DNA of 45,766 nucleotides from Candidatus Firestoneibacteriota bacterium (GTDB taxonomy: Bacteria; Oederibacteriota; Muellerivitia; Muellerivitales; Muellerivitaceae): positions 1 to 45,766 of the forward strand of contig JABDGD010000017.1 of assembly GCA_013286205.1 (NCBI GenBank), given 5' to 3'. The position numbers and the translations under genes are program-made. The notes beneath the pieces were generated by a model. The model was given only the letters and a program-made list of their open reading frames with translations, had not been told where the DNA came from and made no database searches. This document shows positions 1-8,609 of this stretch, piece after piece (position 1 is the first letter of the stretch; the number at the start of each line of letters is the position of its first letter).

Positions 1-126
1 AAAAAGGTACCAGCCCCAAAACCCTAAACCCCAGCCCAACAAAAGAAAAATACCTCTCCACCGTTCCCAGTTTTCTTCCTGGAGAATTTCCGCCTCGTCA
101 GCCGCCAGTTCCTCAATATTACGCAT
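1..126 (-). CDS. Small membrane protein, 3' end cut by window edge
   Basis: An open frame of 42 codons runs from an ATG at 126-124 to the window edge without a stop. The ATG overlaps the stop of the pantothenate kinase gene (the ATGCGTAA arrangement joins Ala-stop of one gene with Met-Arg of the next), which is typical of translational coupling in this operon. The visible product starts with an acidic stretch (MRNIEELAADEAEILQEE), then has a Trp/Leu/Gly-rich hydrophobic segment at about residues 25-42 that should cross the membrane. I do not recognise the family. There is only a weak ribosome-binding site, so expression probably depends on coupling. Confidence 0.5.
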   Translation of the reverse strand, partial: MRNIEELAADEAEILQEENWERWRGIFLLLGWGLGFWGWYLF

Positions 127-868
127 GGATCTTTCGCCAAATCGCGGCGATCCCCTTTAAGGTTAAATCCGGCTCAATGTGCTTAAAAAGTCCCGTATCT
201 CTAAAGACTTCACAAAAGCCGCCCGTGGCAATGGCTGGCGCGTTCTTTTTTAGTTCTTTGCGGATACTCAATAACAGTTCTTTAGTCGTGCCGATCGCGC
301 CATGATAAACACCCGCGCGCACCGCTTCTTCAGTAGTACGGCCAATAGCAAATTTTACTTTTTCAAACTTCACCAGGGGAATCTTCGCCGTAAACTCATG
401 TAAGGCTCTCACCGAAATACCCAGCCCCGGCAAAATCGCCCCGCCGTAATAATTGCCGTCTTGATTCACCACATCAAAGGTCGTGCCTGTTCCGTAATCG
501 ACCACAATTACCGGCGAGCCATAAAATTCCTTGGCCGCCACCGCGTTTGCCAAACGGTCAGCGCCCACTTGAGCGGGTTTCTTTAACTTTACTTTGACTC
601 CCATCGGCGTTTGATGGGTCACAAAATGAGGGGCCAAGCGAAAGGCTTGTTTGAGAGCTTTTTCGACATTTTTATCCACGGGCGGCACCACACTGGCCAC
701 CACCACACCTTCAACCCCTGATATTTTCCGAAGTTTTTTAGCCCAACGTTGGGCCACCGGTGCCGATTTCAGCGCGGCCGTAGGAACGATTTCTTTTTTA
801 AGGATCGTACTTCCCCGCATCAAAGCCGATACCGTACGGGTATTGCCGATTAAAACCGCCCAGATCAT
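119..868 (-). CDS. coaX: Type III pantothenate kinase (CoaX)
   Basis: Phosphorylates pantothenate with ATP, the first step of coenzyme A synthesis, in the cytosol. The 249-residue length fits CoaX. Visible family motifs are GNT near the N terminus, VGADRLANA at about 101-109 (the Asp of GADR is the catalytic base in this family), DYGTGTTFD at about 124-132 (ATP-binding, normally D-x-G-T-A-T-T), GGAILPG and ATGG. Odd point: the first motif is normally D-x-G-N-T, but here the Asp position is Leu (AVLIGNT). That Asp is strongly conserved and thought to help bind metal and phosphate, so activity could be altered. The start ATG overlaps the birA stop (ATGA), placing this as a late gene in the accA-to-coaX operon. 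Confidence 0.9.
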   Translation of the reverse strand: MIWAVLIGNTRTVSALMRGSTILKKEIVPTAALKSAPVAQRWAKKLRKISGVEGVVVASVVPPVDKNVEKALKQAFRLAPHFVTHQTPMGVKVKLKKPAQVGADRLANAVAAKEFYGSPVIVVDYGTGTTFDVVNQDGNYYGGAILPGLGISVRALHEFTAKIPLVKFEKVKFAIGRTTEEAVRAGVYHGAIGTTKELLLSIRKELKKNAPAIATGGFCEVFRDTGLFKHIEPDLTLKGIAAIWRKIHA

Positions 869-1680
869 GAAAACCTCTTTTTCAATTTCAAAATCTCAAT
901 GTCGCCCGACAGAATGGTTTCAACTTGGTTCGACTTGTTTTTTACCAGCAAAAAACCCCGCGAATCCACATCCACCACATGGCCCTCAAATGACTGGGTT
1001 CCCTGCGTGACTTTAACTCTTTGACCCAGCGTCACCGATCGTTCACGCCACTCGACTAAAACTTTCGAAAACTCTTTTTCATTGACCCAACCATAAACCA
1101 TTTCAAGACGCTTCATTAACTTTTGAAGAAATACTACGCGGTCCACCTGTTTTCCAGATGACCGATAAATACTGGTGGCCAAAGAACGAATCTCGACTGG
1201 AAAATCCTTGGTTGCCTGATTCAAATTGAGGCCAATGCCTAAAATGACTGTCTGCATTTTATCGTGTTTGGGGCCCATTTCGGTCAAAATGCCGCAGACC
1301 TTCTTACCCTTGAGCAGTAAATCATTAGGCCATTTGATTTCCGGCTTTAATCCATAGGCTTCTAGCGTTTGCGCCACCGCGACCGCCGCCGCCAAGGTTA
1401 TTCCTGGAATTTCTTGAATCGAAACCTTGGGTTTCAAAACGATCGAAAAAGCTAAAGCCTTTCCCTGTGATGTCGTCCAGATCCGACCCTGCCTGCCCCG
1501 GCCTTTGGTTTGCGCTTCCGCTGTCACCAAGGTTCCCTCAGGCGCGTCATTGTTAATCAAAAGAGACGCCACGTCGTTGGTTGATGTCACTTCAGAAAAA
1601 GAATAAAAGGATCTACCAAACTTTTTGGTTTTCAAACCCTTCCAAAACAACTTAGCGGGAATGGGCTGGGCCTGTGGCAT
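865..1680 (-). CDS. birA: Biotin--[acetyl-CoA-carboxylase] ligase, monofunctional
   Basis: Activates biotin to biotinyl-AMP and attaches it to the biotin carrier protein of acetyl-CoA carboxylase. In the 271-residue product, the biotin/ATP loop GRGRQGR is at 60-66 and KWPND at 116-120, followed by a CGILTE strand and the small C-terminal beta domain. The catalytic domain starts within the first 30 residues, so the N-terminal helix-turn-helix of E. coli-type BirA is absent and the protein should not act as a biotin repressor. The ATG overlaps the nadC stop (ATGA). Sharing an operon with accA links biotinylation with the carboxylase it serves. Confidence 0.93.
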   Translation of the reverse strand: MPQAQPIPAKLFWKGLKTKKFGRSFYSFSEVTSTNDVASLLINNDAPEGTLVTAEAQTKGRGRQGRIWTTSQGKALAFSIVLKPKVSIQEIPGITLAAAVAVAQTLEAYGLKPEIKWPNDLLLKGKKVCGILTEMGPKHDKMQTVILGIGLNLNQATKDFPVEIRSLATSIYRSSGKQVDRVVFLQKLMKRLEMVYGWVNEKEFSKVLVEWRERSVTLGQRVKVTQGTQSFEGHVVDVDSRGFLLVKNKSNQVETILSGDIEILKLKKRFS

Positions 1681-2522
1681 CAGCGGGGATAAAGCTCAAT
1701 GGAGAAATCAATCGCGGGGGCCGAGTGGGTCAAAGCACCTGACGAGAAGCGGTCTACTTTGAGTTTGGAATAACCGCGGATATTTTTTAGCGTCAACCCG
1801 CCGGAAATTTCCACCTGCATCTTGCCCTTCACCAGTTTCAAAATACGGGCTAAGTCTTTGGGTGAGGTATTATCAACCAAAATAATATCGGCGCCAGCCC
1901 TTAGGGCTTCCTGAGCTTCTTCGAAGCTTTCCACTTCGACTTCAATAAACTCTTTCAGGCCGTACTTCAAACGGGCCGCCGAAACGGTGCCGTAGATACC
2001 CCCACCCAAATGAAGGTGGTTGTCTTTAATCAACACATGACCGGCCAGGTTATAGCGGTGGTTCTTGCCGCCGCCCACCCGAACCGCGTAGTGTTCTAAT
2101 TGGCGGTAAAGGGGTGTAGTTTTGCGGATGGCATACAGACGAGGGCTACGGAGAATGTCGCGGAACTGTCTGGTCAAAGAAGCCACGCCTGATAAACGGC
2201 TTAAGAAATTCAGCGATACCCGTTCGCCAGCCAGCAGCGCCTGTGCGGGTCCTTGAAGCAAAGCCACCTTTTGTCCCGGGCGGACTTTTCCACCCTCGGC
2301 AACCAAAATGGCAACATGGCATTTGGGGCTCAACAGTTTAAAAATTTCCGCTACCAAAGGCAGTCCCGCCACCACACCCTTTCCCTTGGCAATCACTTCG
2401 CCGCGGGCTGAAAGGTTATTCGCGATCACCGCTTTGCTGGTGCGGTCATTCCAAGCGCCATCTTCCAGCAGTGCCTGGCGCAAAAAGGGGCGAAAGGATT
2501 TCCAATCAAACTTTTCTGGCAT
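1680..2522 (-). CDS. nadC: Nicotinate-nucleotide pyrophosphorylase (carboxylating)
   Basis: Converts quinolinate and PRPP to nicotinate mononucleotide, CO2 and pyrophosphate in de novo NAD synthesis. The 280-residue length is typical. Family landmarks are LLEDGAWNDRTS near the N terminus, AGERVSLNFLSRLSG at about 98-112, RKTTP at 133-137, GGGKNHR at 150-156 and IKDNH at 165-169, which build the phosphoribosyl and quinolinate site; the C-terminal barrel strands VDNTS and EISGG are also present. nadA and nadB are not in this window. It sits 1 bp after valS and overlaps birA by 3 bp. Confidence 0.95.
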   Translation of the reverse strand: MPEKFDWKSFRPFLRQALLEDGAWNDRTSKAVIANNLSARGEVIAKGKGVVAGLPLVAEIFKLLSPKCHVAILVAEGGKVRPGQKVALLQGPAQALLAGERVSLNFLSRLSGVASLTRQFRDILRSPRLYAIRKTTPLYRQLEHYAVRVGGGKNHRYNLAGHVLIKDNHLHLGGGIYGTVSAARLKYGLKEFIEVEVESFEEAQEALRAGADIILVDNTSPKDLARILKLVKGKMQVEISGGLTLKNIRGYSKLKVDRFSSGALTHSAPAIDFSIELYPR

Positions 2523-2523
2523 T

Positions 2524-5181
2524 TTAGTTTTCCAGGAACTTCATGTTGTTTTCAATGCTCACAATCTTGTCCTTCGTTTCCTGCAGCTTAGCTTTTTCAG
2601 CGTCGACCATTTCAGCGGGCGCGTTCTTCACAAAGTTATCATTGGACAACTTGCCCGTAATCGTCTGAACATACTTTTCGAGTTTTTGCTTTTCCTTAAG
2701 CTGTTTAGCCGCCTCAGCCTTCAGGTCAATCAAACCTTCAAGCGCGATATAAACTTCCCCGCCCTTCACCACCGCCAAAGCGGTTTTAGGAGGACGGCTA
2801 TCGGTTGAGGATAATTCAGTGACCCGGCAGAGGGTTTTAAGCAAGCCCGTAGCCTGTGAAGTTGGATCAAACTGTACTGACGTGCCCTTGGTAAACAGCT
2901 TTAACTGGGCTGAAGGCGGCACATTGAGTTCACTTCGGCTGGTACGAATCGCCGTAATGACTTCTTGTAAGAACGCGAATTCAGCCAAAACCTTTTCATC
3001 CACCGGGTAATCTGCCGCGTTCGGCCAGGCGGCCTTCTGGATCGTTTCATGATGGCCCGGCAGCTTGTGCCACAACTCTTCGGTAACGAACGGCATCACC
3101 GGATGAAGCAAGCGGAACACGCCGTCAAACAACGTCACCGCGACCGAGGCGGCTAATTTCTTTTCTTCTGAATTAGCTTCAAGATACAAGCGGGGCTTAA
3201 CCGATTCCAAATACCAGTCGCAAACCTCATTCCACATAAAGCGGTAAAGCGTTTGAGACAGTTCGGCGACGCGGTAGGTTTCATAATCCGGCGTCACTTC
3301 GGCAATGGTTTGCGACAAACGGGTCAGTATCCAACGGTCTTCCAGTTTCAACTTGCCCCAGTTCGATTTTCGCAAAGGCTTCACTTCGGTGCCGTCCGCC
3401 AAACCCATCAGCACAAACCGGGTGGCGTTATAAATCTTGTTCACAAAATTACGTGAAGACTCTAACTTTTGCGGCGTTAAAGCCACATAACGCTGCTTGG
3501 TTTCAATGCTGGTCAGAGTAAAGCGAAGAGCGTCCGTTCCAAACTTTTCAATCAGCTCGAGCGGATCCACCACATTGCCCGAGGACTTGCTCATCTTTTT
3601 GCCGTCTTTATCCGCCACCAGGGAATGCAGGTAGATTTCCTTAAAAGGAACCTTACCCATAAATTTAATGCCCATCATCATCATGCGGGCCACCCAGAAG
3701 AACAGAATGTCCCAGCTGGTCACCATCACCGAGGTGGGATAAAAGGTTTCTAAGTCCTTGGTCTTTTCAGGCCAGCCTAAAGTAGAAAAGGGCCAGAGAC
3801 CTGAGGAGAACCAGGTATCCAACACATCCGGGTCTTGCTCAAATACCGTCTTCTGACATTTAGGACAGCTCTTCGGCATCTCCGTCGCGGCCACCTGATT
3901 GGCGCAGTTCGTACAGTTGTAAACCGGAATCCGGTGACCCCACCAAATTTGACGGCTGATACACCAGTCCTGAATGTTGTTCATCCACTTTTCAAACTCA
4001 CCCCGCCACATCTCGGGGAAAAACTTGCTCTCACCTTTGTCCACTGCCGCCAAAGCTTTTTCGGCCAGGGTCTTCATACGCACAAACCATTGTTTAGAGT
4101 AATAGGGCTCGACCACCGTGTCGCAACGGTAGCAATGGCCGATATTGTTCTCGTGCGGTTCAACTTTAATCATGAAGCCCTGTTCTTCCAGGTCCGCCAC
4201 GACTTTTTTACGAGCAACGAAACGATCTAAGCCTTTGTAAGCGCCCGCGTTATCATTAAGAGTTCCATCGGGATTCAAAATGTTAATGCGTTCCAACTTG
4301 TGGCGATTGCCCACTTGAAAGTCGTTAAAGTCATGAGCTGGCGTGATTTTCACCACGCCCGTTCCAAACTCCTTATCCACATAGTCGTCTTTAATCACCG
4401 GAATTTTACGGTTCACCAGAGGCACCACCACCGACTTACCCACCAGGCTGGTATAGCGCTCGTCCGTAGGATTCACCGCCACCGCGGTATCACCTAAAAG
4501 CGTTTCAGGGCGGGTGGTCGCGACTTCAATAAAGCTATTCGGATCGTCCGCATAGGGATACCGGATGTGATAGAAATTTCCATTGGAGGGCTTATGAATG
4601 ACCTCGATGTCCGACAAGGCGGTCTGACAGCGGGGACACCAGTTGATCAGGTAGTAATCCTGAACGATCAGCTTTTCGTTATAGAGGGTAATGAAAACTT
4701 CTTGAACCGCTTTGGACAATCCCTCATCCATCGTGAAACGCTCACGGCTCCAATCACAAGAAGCGCCTATTTTGCGTAATTGACCCGTGATAATCTTGCC
4801 GTACAGTTCTTTCCATTCCCAAACCTTCTTCACAAAACCTTCGCGGCCAAAATCATGGCGGCTTTTGTTTTCTTTCTTCAGTTCCCGTTCAACCACATTC
4901 TGAGTGGCAATACCCGCGTGGTCTGTGCCCGGAAGCCATAACACGTTAAAACCCTGCATGCGTTTATAGCGGCTCAGTAAATCCTGCAGGGTATAAGTGA
5001 GAGCATGGCCCATATGAAGGCGCCCGGTAACGTTCGGAGGAGGAGCCACAATCGAGAAAGCCGGTTTCTTGCTGTCAGTAGAAGCTGTAAAGATGCCGGA
5101 CTTTTCCCATACGTCGTACCAGCGGGCTTCTACGTCTTTGGGCTCATAGGCTGGGGGTAATTCAAATTCTTTGGGATCCAT
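2524..5181 (-). CDS. valS: Valine--tRNA ligase
   Basis: Charges tRNA-Val and edits misactivated threonine. At 885 residues it is the normal size for bacterial ValRS. PPPNVTGRLHMGH carries the HIGH-type signature (HMGH at 56-59), the CP1 editing domain follows with TTRPETLLGDTAVAV, and KMSKS is at about residue 529 in DKDGKKMSKSSGN. Zinc-ribbon-like Cys pairs lie in the middle (CTNCANQ, CPKC). The extreme C terminus is a charged coiled coil (LKEKQKLEKYV and following), the usual ValRS tRNA-binding arm. It lies inside the minus-strand housekeeping operon, 20 bp after the GerMN gene. Confidence 0.98.
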   Translation of the reverse strand: MDPKEFELPPAYEPKDVEARWYDVWEKSGIFTASTDSKKPAFSIVAPPPNVTGRLHMGHALTYTLQDLLSRYKRMQGFNVLWLPGTDHAGIATQNVVERELKKENKSRHDFGREGFVKKVWEWKELYGKIITGQLRKIGASCDWSRERFTMDEGLSKAVQEVFITLYNEKLIVQDYYLINWCPRCQTALSDIEVIHKPSNGNFYHIRYPYADDPNSFIEVATTRPETLLGDTAVAVNPTDERYTSLVGKSVVVPLVNRKIPVIKDDYVDKEFGTGVVKITPAHDFNDFQVGNRHKLERINILNPDGTLNDNAGAYKGLDRFVARKKVVADLEEQGFMIKVEPHENNIGHCYRCDTVVEPYYSKQWFVRMKTLAEKALAAVDKGESKFFPEMWRGEFEKWMNNIQDWCISRQIWWGHRIPVYNCTNCANQVAATEMPKSCPKCQKTVFEQDPDVLDTWFSSGLWPFSTLGWPEKTKDLETFYPTSVMVTSWDILFFWVARMMMMGIKFMGKVPFKEIYLHSLVADKDGKKMSKSSGNVVDPLELIEKFGTDALRFTLTSIETKQRYVALTPQKLESSRNFVNKIYNATRFVLMGLADGTEVKPLRKSNWGKLKLEDRWILTRLSQTIAEVTPDYETYRVAELSQTLYRFMWNEVCDWYLESVKPRLYLEANSEEKKLAASVAVTLFDGVFRLLHPVMPFVTEELWHKLPGHHETIQKAAWPNAADYPVDEKVLAEFAFLQEVITAIRTSRSELNVPPSAQLKLFTKGTSVQFDPTSQATGLLKTLCRVTELSSTDSRPPKTALAVVKGGEVYIALEGLIDLKAEAAKQLKEKQKLEKYVQTITGKLSNDNFVKNAPAEMVDAEKAKLQETKDKIVSIENNMKFLEN

Positions 5182-5201
5182 AAAAACTCGCTTTGTTTAA
5201 A

Positions 5202-5798
5202 TTAGAAGGAATTAACGTTTTGCACTACGGGCGCGCCCAAATCGGCGCTGCCTAGGGCGTAATGACCCGCCAAAGTCTTGGCGTCTTTGCCATCCACCAA
5301 AACCTTTACCTGCTTAATCTCAAAAAAGTTTTGGCTCATGGTTTCGATTAAGGCACGGATAAACAAGACCTCTTCATAAAAACCCATCTTACCCGGCATG
5401 ATTTGATCAGTTGAAATATCCACTACCGCCGTTCCCTGCGGGGTGAAGTAAAAGTCATTCAGTTTTAAACCTTCCGGCACCGGCACCTGATCTTTACCCG
5501 TGCGGGGGCCGTTTAAGAAAACCAAAAGCAATTGGCGCATTTGGTTAATGCGGGTTTTGCTTTGATAAATGGTTTCTTGCAGGTTAAACAGCTTACCGTT
5601 ATCCATCTCAACCGCTTTGATATAAACCTTCATGGGTTTGTCACCTGTCTCAAACAAAGGCGTACTATTGGCGTTGTGGGCCAATTCCAAGGACTTCGCT
5701 TTACCGTGAAACTTCAAAAAGAAAAACACGCCAAAGACAATTAGAAAAAAGGCGGTAACCGCCATGGTCACTTTAACAACGGGGAATTTGGAGTTCAT
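5202..5798 (-). CDS. GerMN-domain protein, membrane anchored
   Basis: A 198-residue protein with one N-terminal membrane segment (about residues 8-28) and an exported GerMN-like domain (about 55-185). Recognisable features are KVYIKAVEMDNGKL, the QLLLVFLNGP segment and the late FTPQGTAVVDIST strand, which follow the pattern of GerM/spore-type domains found in many envelope proteins of non-sporulating bacteria. No catalytic function is known for the domain; a role around peptidoglycan is plausible because the gene overlaps an N-acetylmuramoyl-L-alanine amidase by 4 bp (ATGA), a pairing seen in other genomes. The family call rests on pattern recognition only. Confidence 0.72.
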   Translation of the reverse strand: MNSKFPVVKVTMAVTAFFLIVFGVFFFLKFHGKAKSLELAHNANSTPLFETGDKPMKVYIKAVEMDNGKLFNLQETIYQSKTRINQMRQLLLVFLNGPRTGKDQVPVPEGLKLNDFYFTPQGTAVVDISTDQIMPGKMGFYEEVLFIRALIETMSQNFFEIKQVKVLVDGKDAKTLAGHYALGSADLGAPVVQNVNSF

Positions 5799-6547
5799 TT
5801 AGCCACTCCAGCCGTAGGCGTAGGCAGTTTCAAAACAATACCCAGGTTATCACTGACTCCCACCACCACTTTCAAAGCAAAGTCATCTATCGCGGTTGAT
5901 TCACCGAACTTTTTCAGATCCGATGCCGAGGTGATAAACAAAGGTGTAATGACCACTGCCGGCTTAGAGATATAACGAAGACTTTGGTGCGGTAAACAGG
6001 CCACTTTGCCATTAGGCGAAACCACTTCGCCTGCCAAGCCCCGGCTATCCGAAAGGTCCGACATAGAAATATTCGCGCCTAATTTTTGGCCAATGTTGCG
6101 GGCCAGCTTAAGGCTGGCGTGATATTGCAGGGCGGTGATCGCGCCTAACGGTTGAATAGAATCAACGTCAGCCGTTGCGGACTGATTGGGTGGCTCCACC
6201 ACAAAGAAAGGTCCTGTTTGGGTTCCCGTCCATTCCCTATCGGCGTGAATAGATAAAACCACCTTAGCGTTGGAAGTATTAATGGTATTGATTCGCTTTT
6301 CTGAATCCAGGTCATCGTCCGAAGTGCGGGTCATCAACACTTGATAACCGTTCGCCTCAAAAGCCTTACTCAACGCCTCGGCAATCTTTAAATTCCAGGT
6401 CTTCTCGACCTCAGAACCTTCTTTGCTGCCCGTGTCGCTGCCGCCATGGCCTGGGTCAATTACCACTTGAGGGCGCGTATCCACATCGGCCTGGGCAAAA
6501 CCCCAGCTGAATACCGACAATAAAAGAATAAATAAAGACGTCTTCAA
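5795..6547 (-). CDS. N-acetylmuramoyl-L-alanine amidase (Amidase_3)
   Basis: A zinc amidase that cleaves the bond between MurNAc and L-alanine in peptidoglycan, in the periplasm. Seen: PQVVIDPGHGGSDTGS (first zinc His), EKTWNLKIA (conserved Glu), LMTRTSDD and VVLSIHAD (second His), in the AmiC/CwlD order. I place the start at a TTG at 6547 because it follows AAGGG at 7-nt spacing and gives a clean signal peptide (MKTSLFILLLSVFSWGFAQA, cut before DVDTRP). The frame also opens upstream to a TTG at 6586, directly after the accA stop, which would add 13 polar residues. The C terminus is Pro/Thr rich. It overlaps the GerMN gene. Confidence 0.88.
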   Translation of the reverse strand: MKTSLFILLLSVFSWGFAQADVDTRPQVVIDPGHGGSDTGSKEGSEVEKTWNLKIAEALSKAFEANGYQVLMTRTSDDDLDSEKRINTINTSNAKVVLSIHADREWTGTQTGPFFVVEPPNQSATADVDSIQPLGAITALQYHASLKLARNIGQKLGANISMSDLSDSRGLAGEVVSPNGKVACLPHQSLRYISKPAVVITPLFITSASDLKKFGESTAIDDFALKVVVGVSDNLGIVLKLPTPTAGVAK

Positions 6548-6586
6548 GTGAATACCCTTGTCATTGAAATAGTGACTGACGAACAA

Positions 6587-7429
6587 CTATTTAGACAATG
6601 AACCCATCGCGCGGAACTTGTTATACCGTTGGTCTTCCAACTGCGCGGGCGTTAAACCCGACAAGGCCTTCAGGTTCTTTTCTAAAGCCTTCTTTAAGTT
6701 CTGGGTGGTGGCGTCGATATCTGTATGAGCGCCGCCTTCGGGCTCCGGCACAATTTCGTCCACAATCTTAAAGGCCAGCAAATCAGGGGCGGTCATCTTC
6801 ATCAAGTCGGCGGCTTCCTGCATCCGGGCGCGGTCATTCCAAAGAATGGCGGCAAAACCTTCCGGCGAAATAACGGAGTAAATGGCGTTTTCGAGCATCA
6901 AAACCTTATTGCCAATCCCAATACCCAAAGCACCTCCGCTGCCGCCTTCACCGATAATCACCGCAATGACCGGGACCTTCAACTTGGCCATTTCCAAAAG
7001 GTTGCGGGCAATGGCTTCGGCCTGACCGCGTTCTTCCGCTCCCAAACCGGGGTAGGCCCCGGGGGTATCAATAAAGGTAATGATGGGGCGGTTAAACTTT
7101 TCGGCTAACTTCATCAGGCGAAGAGCCTTGCGGTAGCCTTCGGGGTGCGGCATGGCAAAGTTGCGTTTAATGTTTTCTTTAGTATCGCGGCCCTTTTGCT
7201 GGCCAATCACAACTACAGGCTGTCCGTTCAAATAGGCTAAGCCGGCGATAATAGCGTTATCGTCACCGAAGGCACGATCACCGTGAATCTCGCTAAAACC
7301 CGTAAAACACTTGTTAATGTAATCCATGGTAAAAGGCCGTTGAGGGTGGCGGGCCAACTGAACCCTTTTCCAGGCGATGGAATTGGATGTTTCCGCTTTA
7401 GCCTTGGAGGTTTTCTTTAGAATTTTCAA
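6587..7429 (-). CDS. accA: Acetyl-CoA carboxylase carboxyltransferase subunit alpha
   Basis: With AccD, transfers the carboxyl group from carboxybiotin to acetyl-CoA, giving malonyl-CoA for fatty acid synthesis. Visible AccA signatures are [82 protein letters not shown] and YSVISPEG. It is 280 residues and lacks about 40 residues of the N-terminal helix region of the E. coli protein. The start is a TTG preceded by AAAGG at 9-nt spacing; no upstream in-frame start looks better. It heads the operon that includes birA, so carboxylase and its biotin ligase are co-transcribed. accD is not in the window. Confidence 0.95.
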   Translation of the reverse strand: MKILKKTSKAKAETSNSIAWKRVQLARHPQRPFTMDYINKCFTGFSEIHGDRAFGDDNAIIAGLAYLNGQPVVVIGQQKGRDTKENIKRNFAMPHPEGYRKALRLMKLAEKFNRPIITFIDTPGAYPGLGAEERGQAEAIARNLLEMAKLKVPVIAVIIGEGGSGGALGIGIGNKVLMLENAIYSVISPEGFAAILWNDRARMQEAADLMKMTAPDLLAFKIVDEIVPEPEGGAHTDIDATTQNLKKALEKNLKALSGLTPAQLEDQRYNKFRAMGSLSK

Positions 7430-7461
7430 TGGTTTAGGCCTTTCGAAAAAATGAGGGGCTT

Positions 7462-7491
7462 ATTATAAGCAGTCCCGCCAAAAAGTGGCAA
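7462..7491 (-). promoter_or_regulatory. Sigma-70-type promoter of the accA operon
   Basis: On the minus strand TTGCCA (7486-7491) is separated by 18 nt from a perfect TATAAT (7462-7467), about 33 nt upstream of the accA start. It is the only good promoter found ahead of the seven co-directional genes. It also covers the earliest in-frame GTG of the divergent sulfate-binding gene, arguing against that start. Confidence 0.75.
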
Positions 7492-7592
7492 CCACCGAAC
7501 CCCTAAAATCTCTCACAAAACAAAGAAAAAACCGTCTTTTTACCCTTACGGCCGTGTTAACTTATGGCTCATCAAAACACCGAGGTTTTAGT

Positions 7593-8597
7593 TTGCCCAT
7601 CTGCCGTACGGTTCTCATCCTTCTGTTTATCCTGATCTCAACCCTGGTCCACGCGGACGAGTTGGGCACAACCCTTCTCAATGTTTCATATGACCCTACC
7701 GGCGAGTTTTACCAAGAATATAACCAAGTCTTCGCCAAATATTGGAAAGCCAAAACCGGACAGGACATTACGGTTCACCAATCTCATGGCGGCTCAGGCA
7801 AACAAGCCCGTGCGGTTATCGAGGGTTTAGAAGCCGATGTGGTCACCCTGGCCCTGGCCTATGACATCGATGCCATAGCTCAAAAGTCGAAACTTTTACC
7901 CGCCAAGTGGCAAACCCGTTTACCCCACAACAGCTCGCCCTACACCTCCACCATTGTGTTCTTAGTTCGGCAGGGTAATCCCAAAAACATTCAAGACTGG
8001 GAAGACCTAATTCAACCGGGTGTTTCCATTGTCTCTCCCAACCCCAAAACCGGAGGAGCCGCTCGTTGGAACTTCTTGGCCGCCTGGGGCTATGCCCATA
8101 AAAAATATGGAACAGATGAAGCCGCCCGGGATTTCGTAACCAAGCTTTATAAAAACGTCACTGTGATGGATTCGGGTTCCCGCGGCTCCACTACTTCTTT
8201 CGCTCAGCGGGGTATCGGCGACGTATTAGTCACCTGGGAAAACGAGGCCTACCTGGCCGTCAAAGAATTCCCTAATGATCATTTTGAAGTTATCGCGCCA
8301 TCCCTGAGCATCCTGGCCGAACCTTCCGTTGCCTGGGTGGACAAAGTAACTGAAAAACATGGCACGACCGTTTTAGCCCAAGCTTATTTGGGTTATCTCT
8401 ACTCGCCTGAGGGCCAAGACCTGATCGCCAAATATCACTTCCGGCCCACCAAAACGAAAGCGCTCAGAAAATTCGCCAGCGAATTCCCTTCCATGCAGAT
8501 GTTCACCATTGATGACGTCTTTGGCGGATGGAAAAAAGCTCAGGCTACTTATTTTGCGGATGGCGGTGTGTTTGACCAGCTTTACGACAAACACTAA
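7593..8597 (+). CDS. Sulfate ABC transporter substrate-binding protein, orphan copy
   Basis: Periplasmic sulfate (or thiosulfate) binding protein of the Sbp/CysP family. [18 protein letters not shown] is the family N-terminal signature; [54 protein letters not shown] and [27 protein letters not shown] form the ligand site. I chose a TTG start at 7593 because GAGGT precedes it by 6 nt, it yields a normal signal peptide ([21 protein letters not shown], cut before DELG) and a 334-residue product that matches the two paralogues (336 and 337). The frame is open back to a GTG at 7485, but that lies in the accA promoter. No transporter genes and no riboswitch are next to it. Confidence 0.9.
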   Translation: MPICRTVLILLFILISTLVHADELGTTLLNVSYDPTGEFYQEYNQVFAKYWKAKTGQDITVHQSHGGSGKQARAVIEGLEADVVTLALAYDIDAIAQKSKLLPAKWQTRLPHNSSPYTSTIVFLVRQGNPKNIQDWEDLIQPGVSIVSPNPKTGGAARWNFLAAWGYAHKKYGTDEAARDFVTKLYKNVTVMDSGSRGSTTSFAQRGIGDVLVTWENEAYLAVKEFPNDHFEVIAPSLSILAEPSVAWVDKVTEKHGTTVLAQAYLGYLYSPEGQDLIAKYHFRPTKTKALRKFASEFPSMQMFTIDDVFGGWKKAQATYFADGGVFDQLYDKH

Positions 8598-8609
8598 TCG
8601 GAAAAAATC

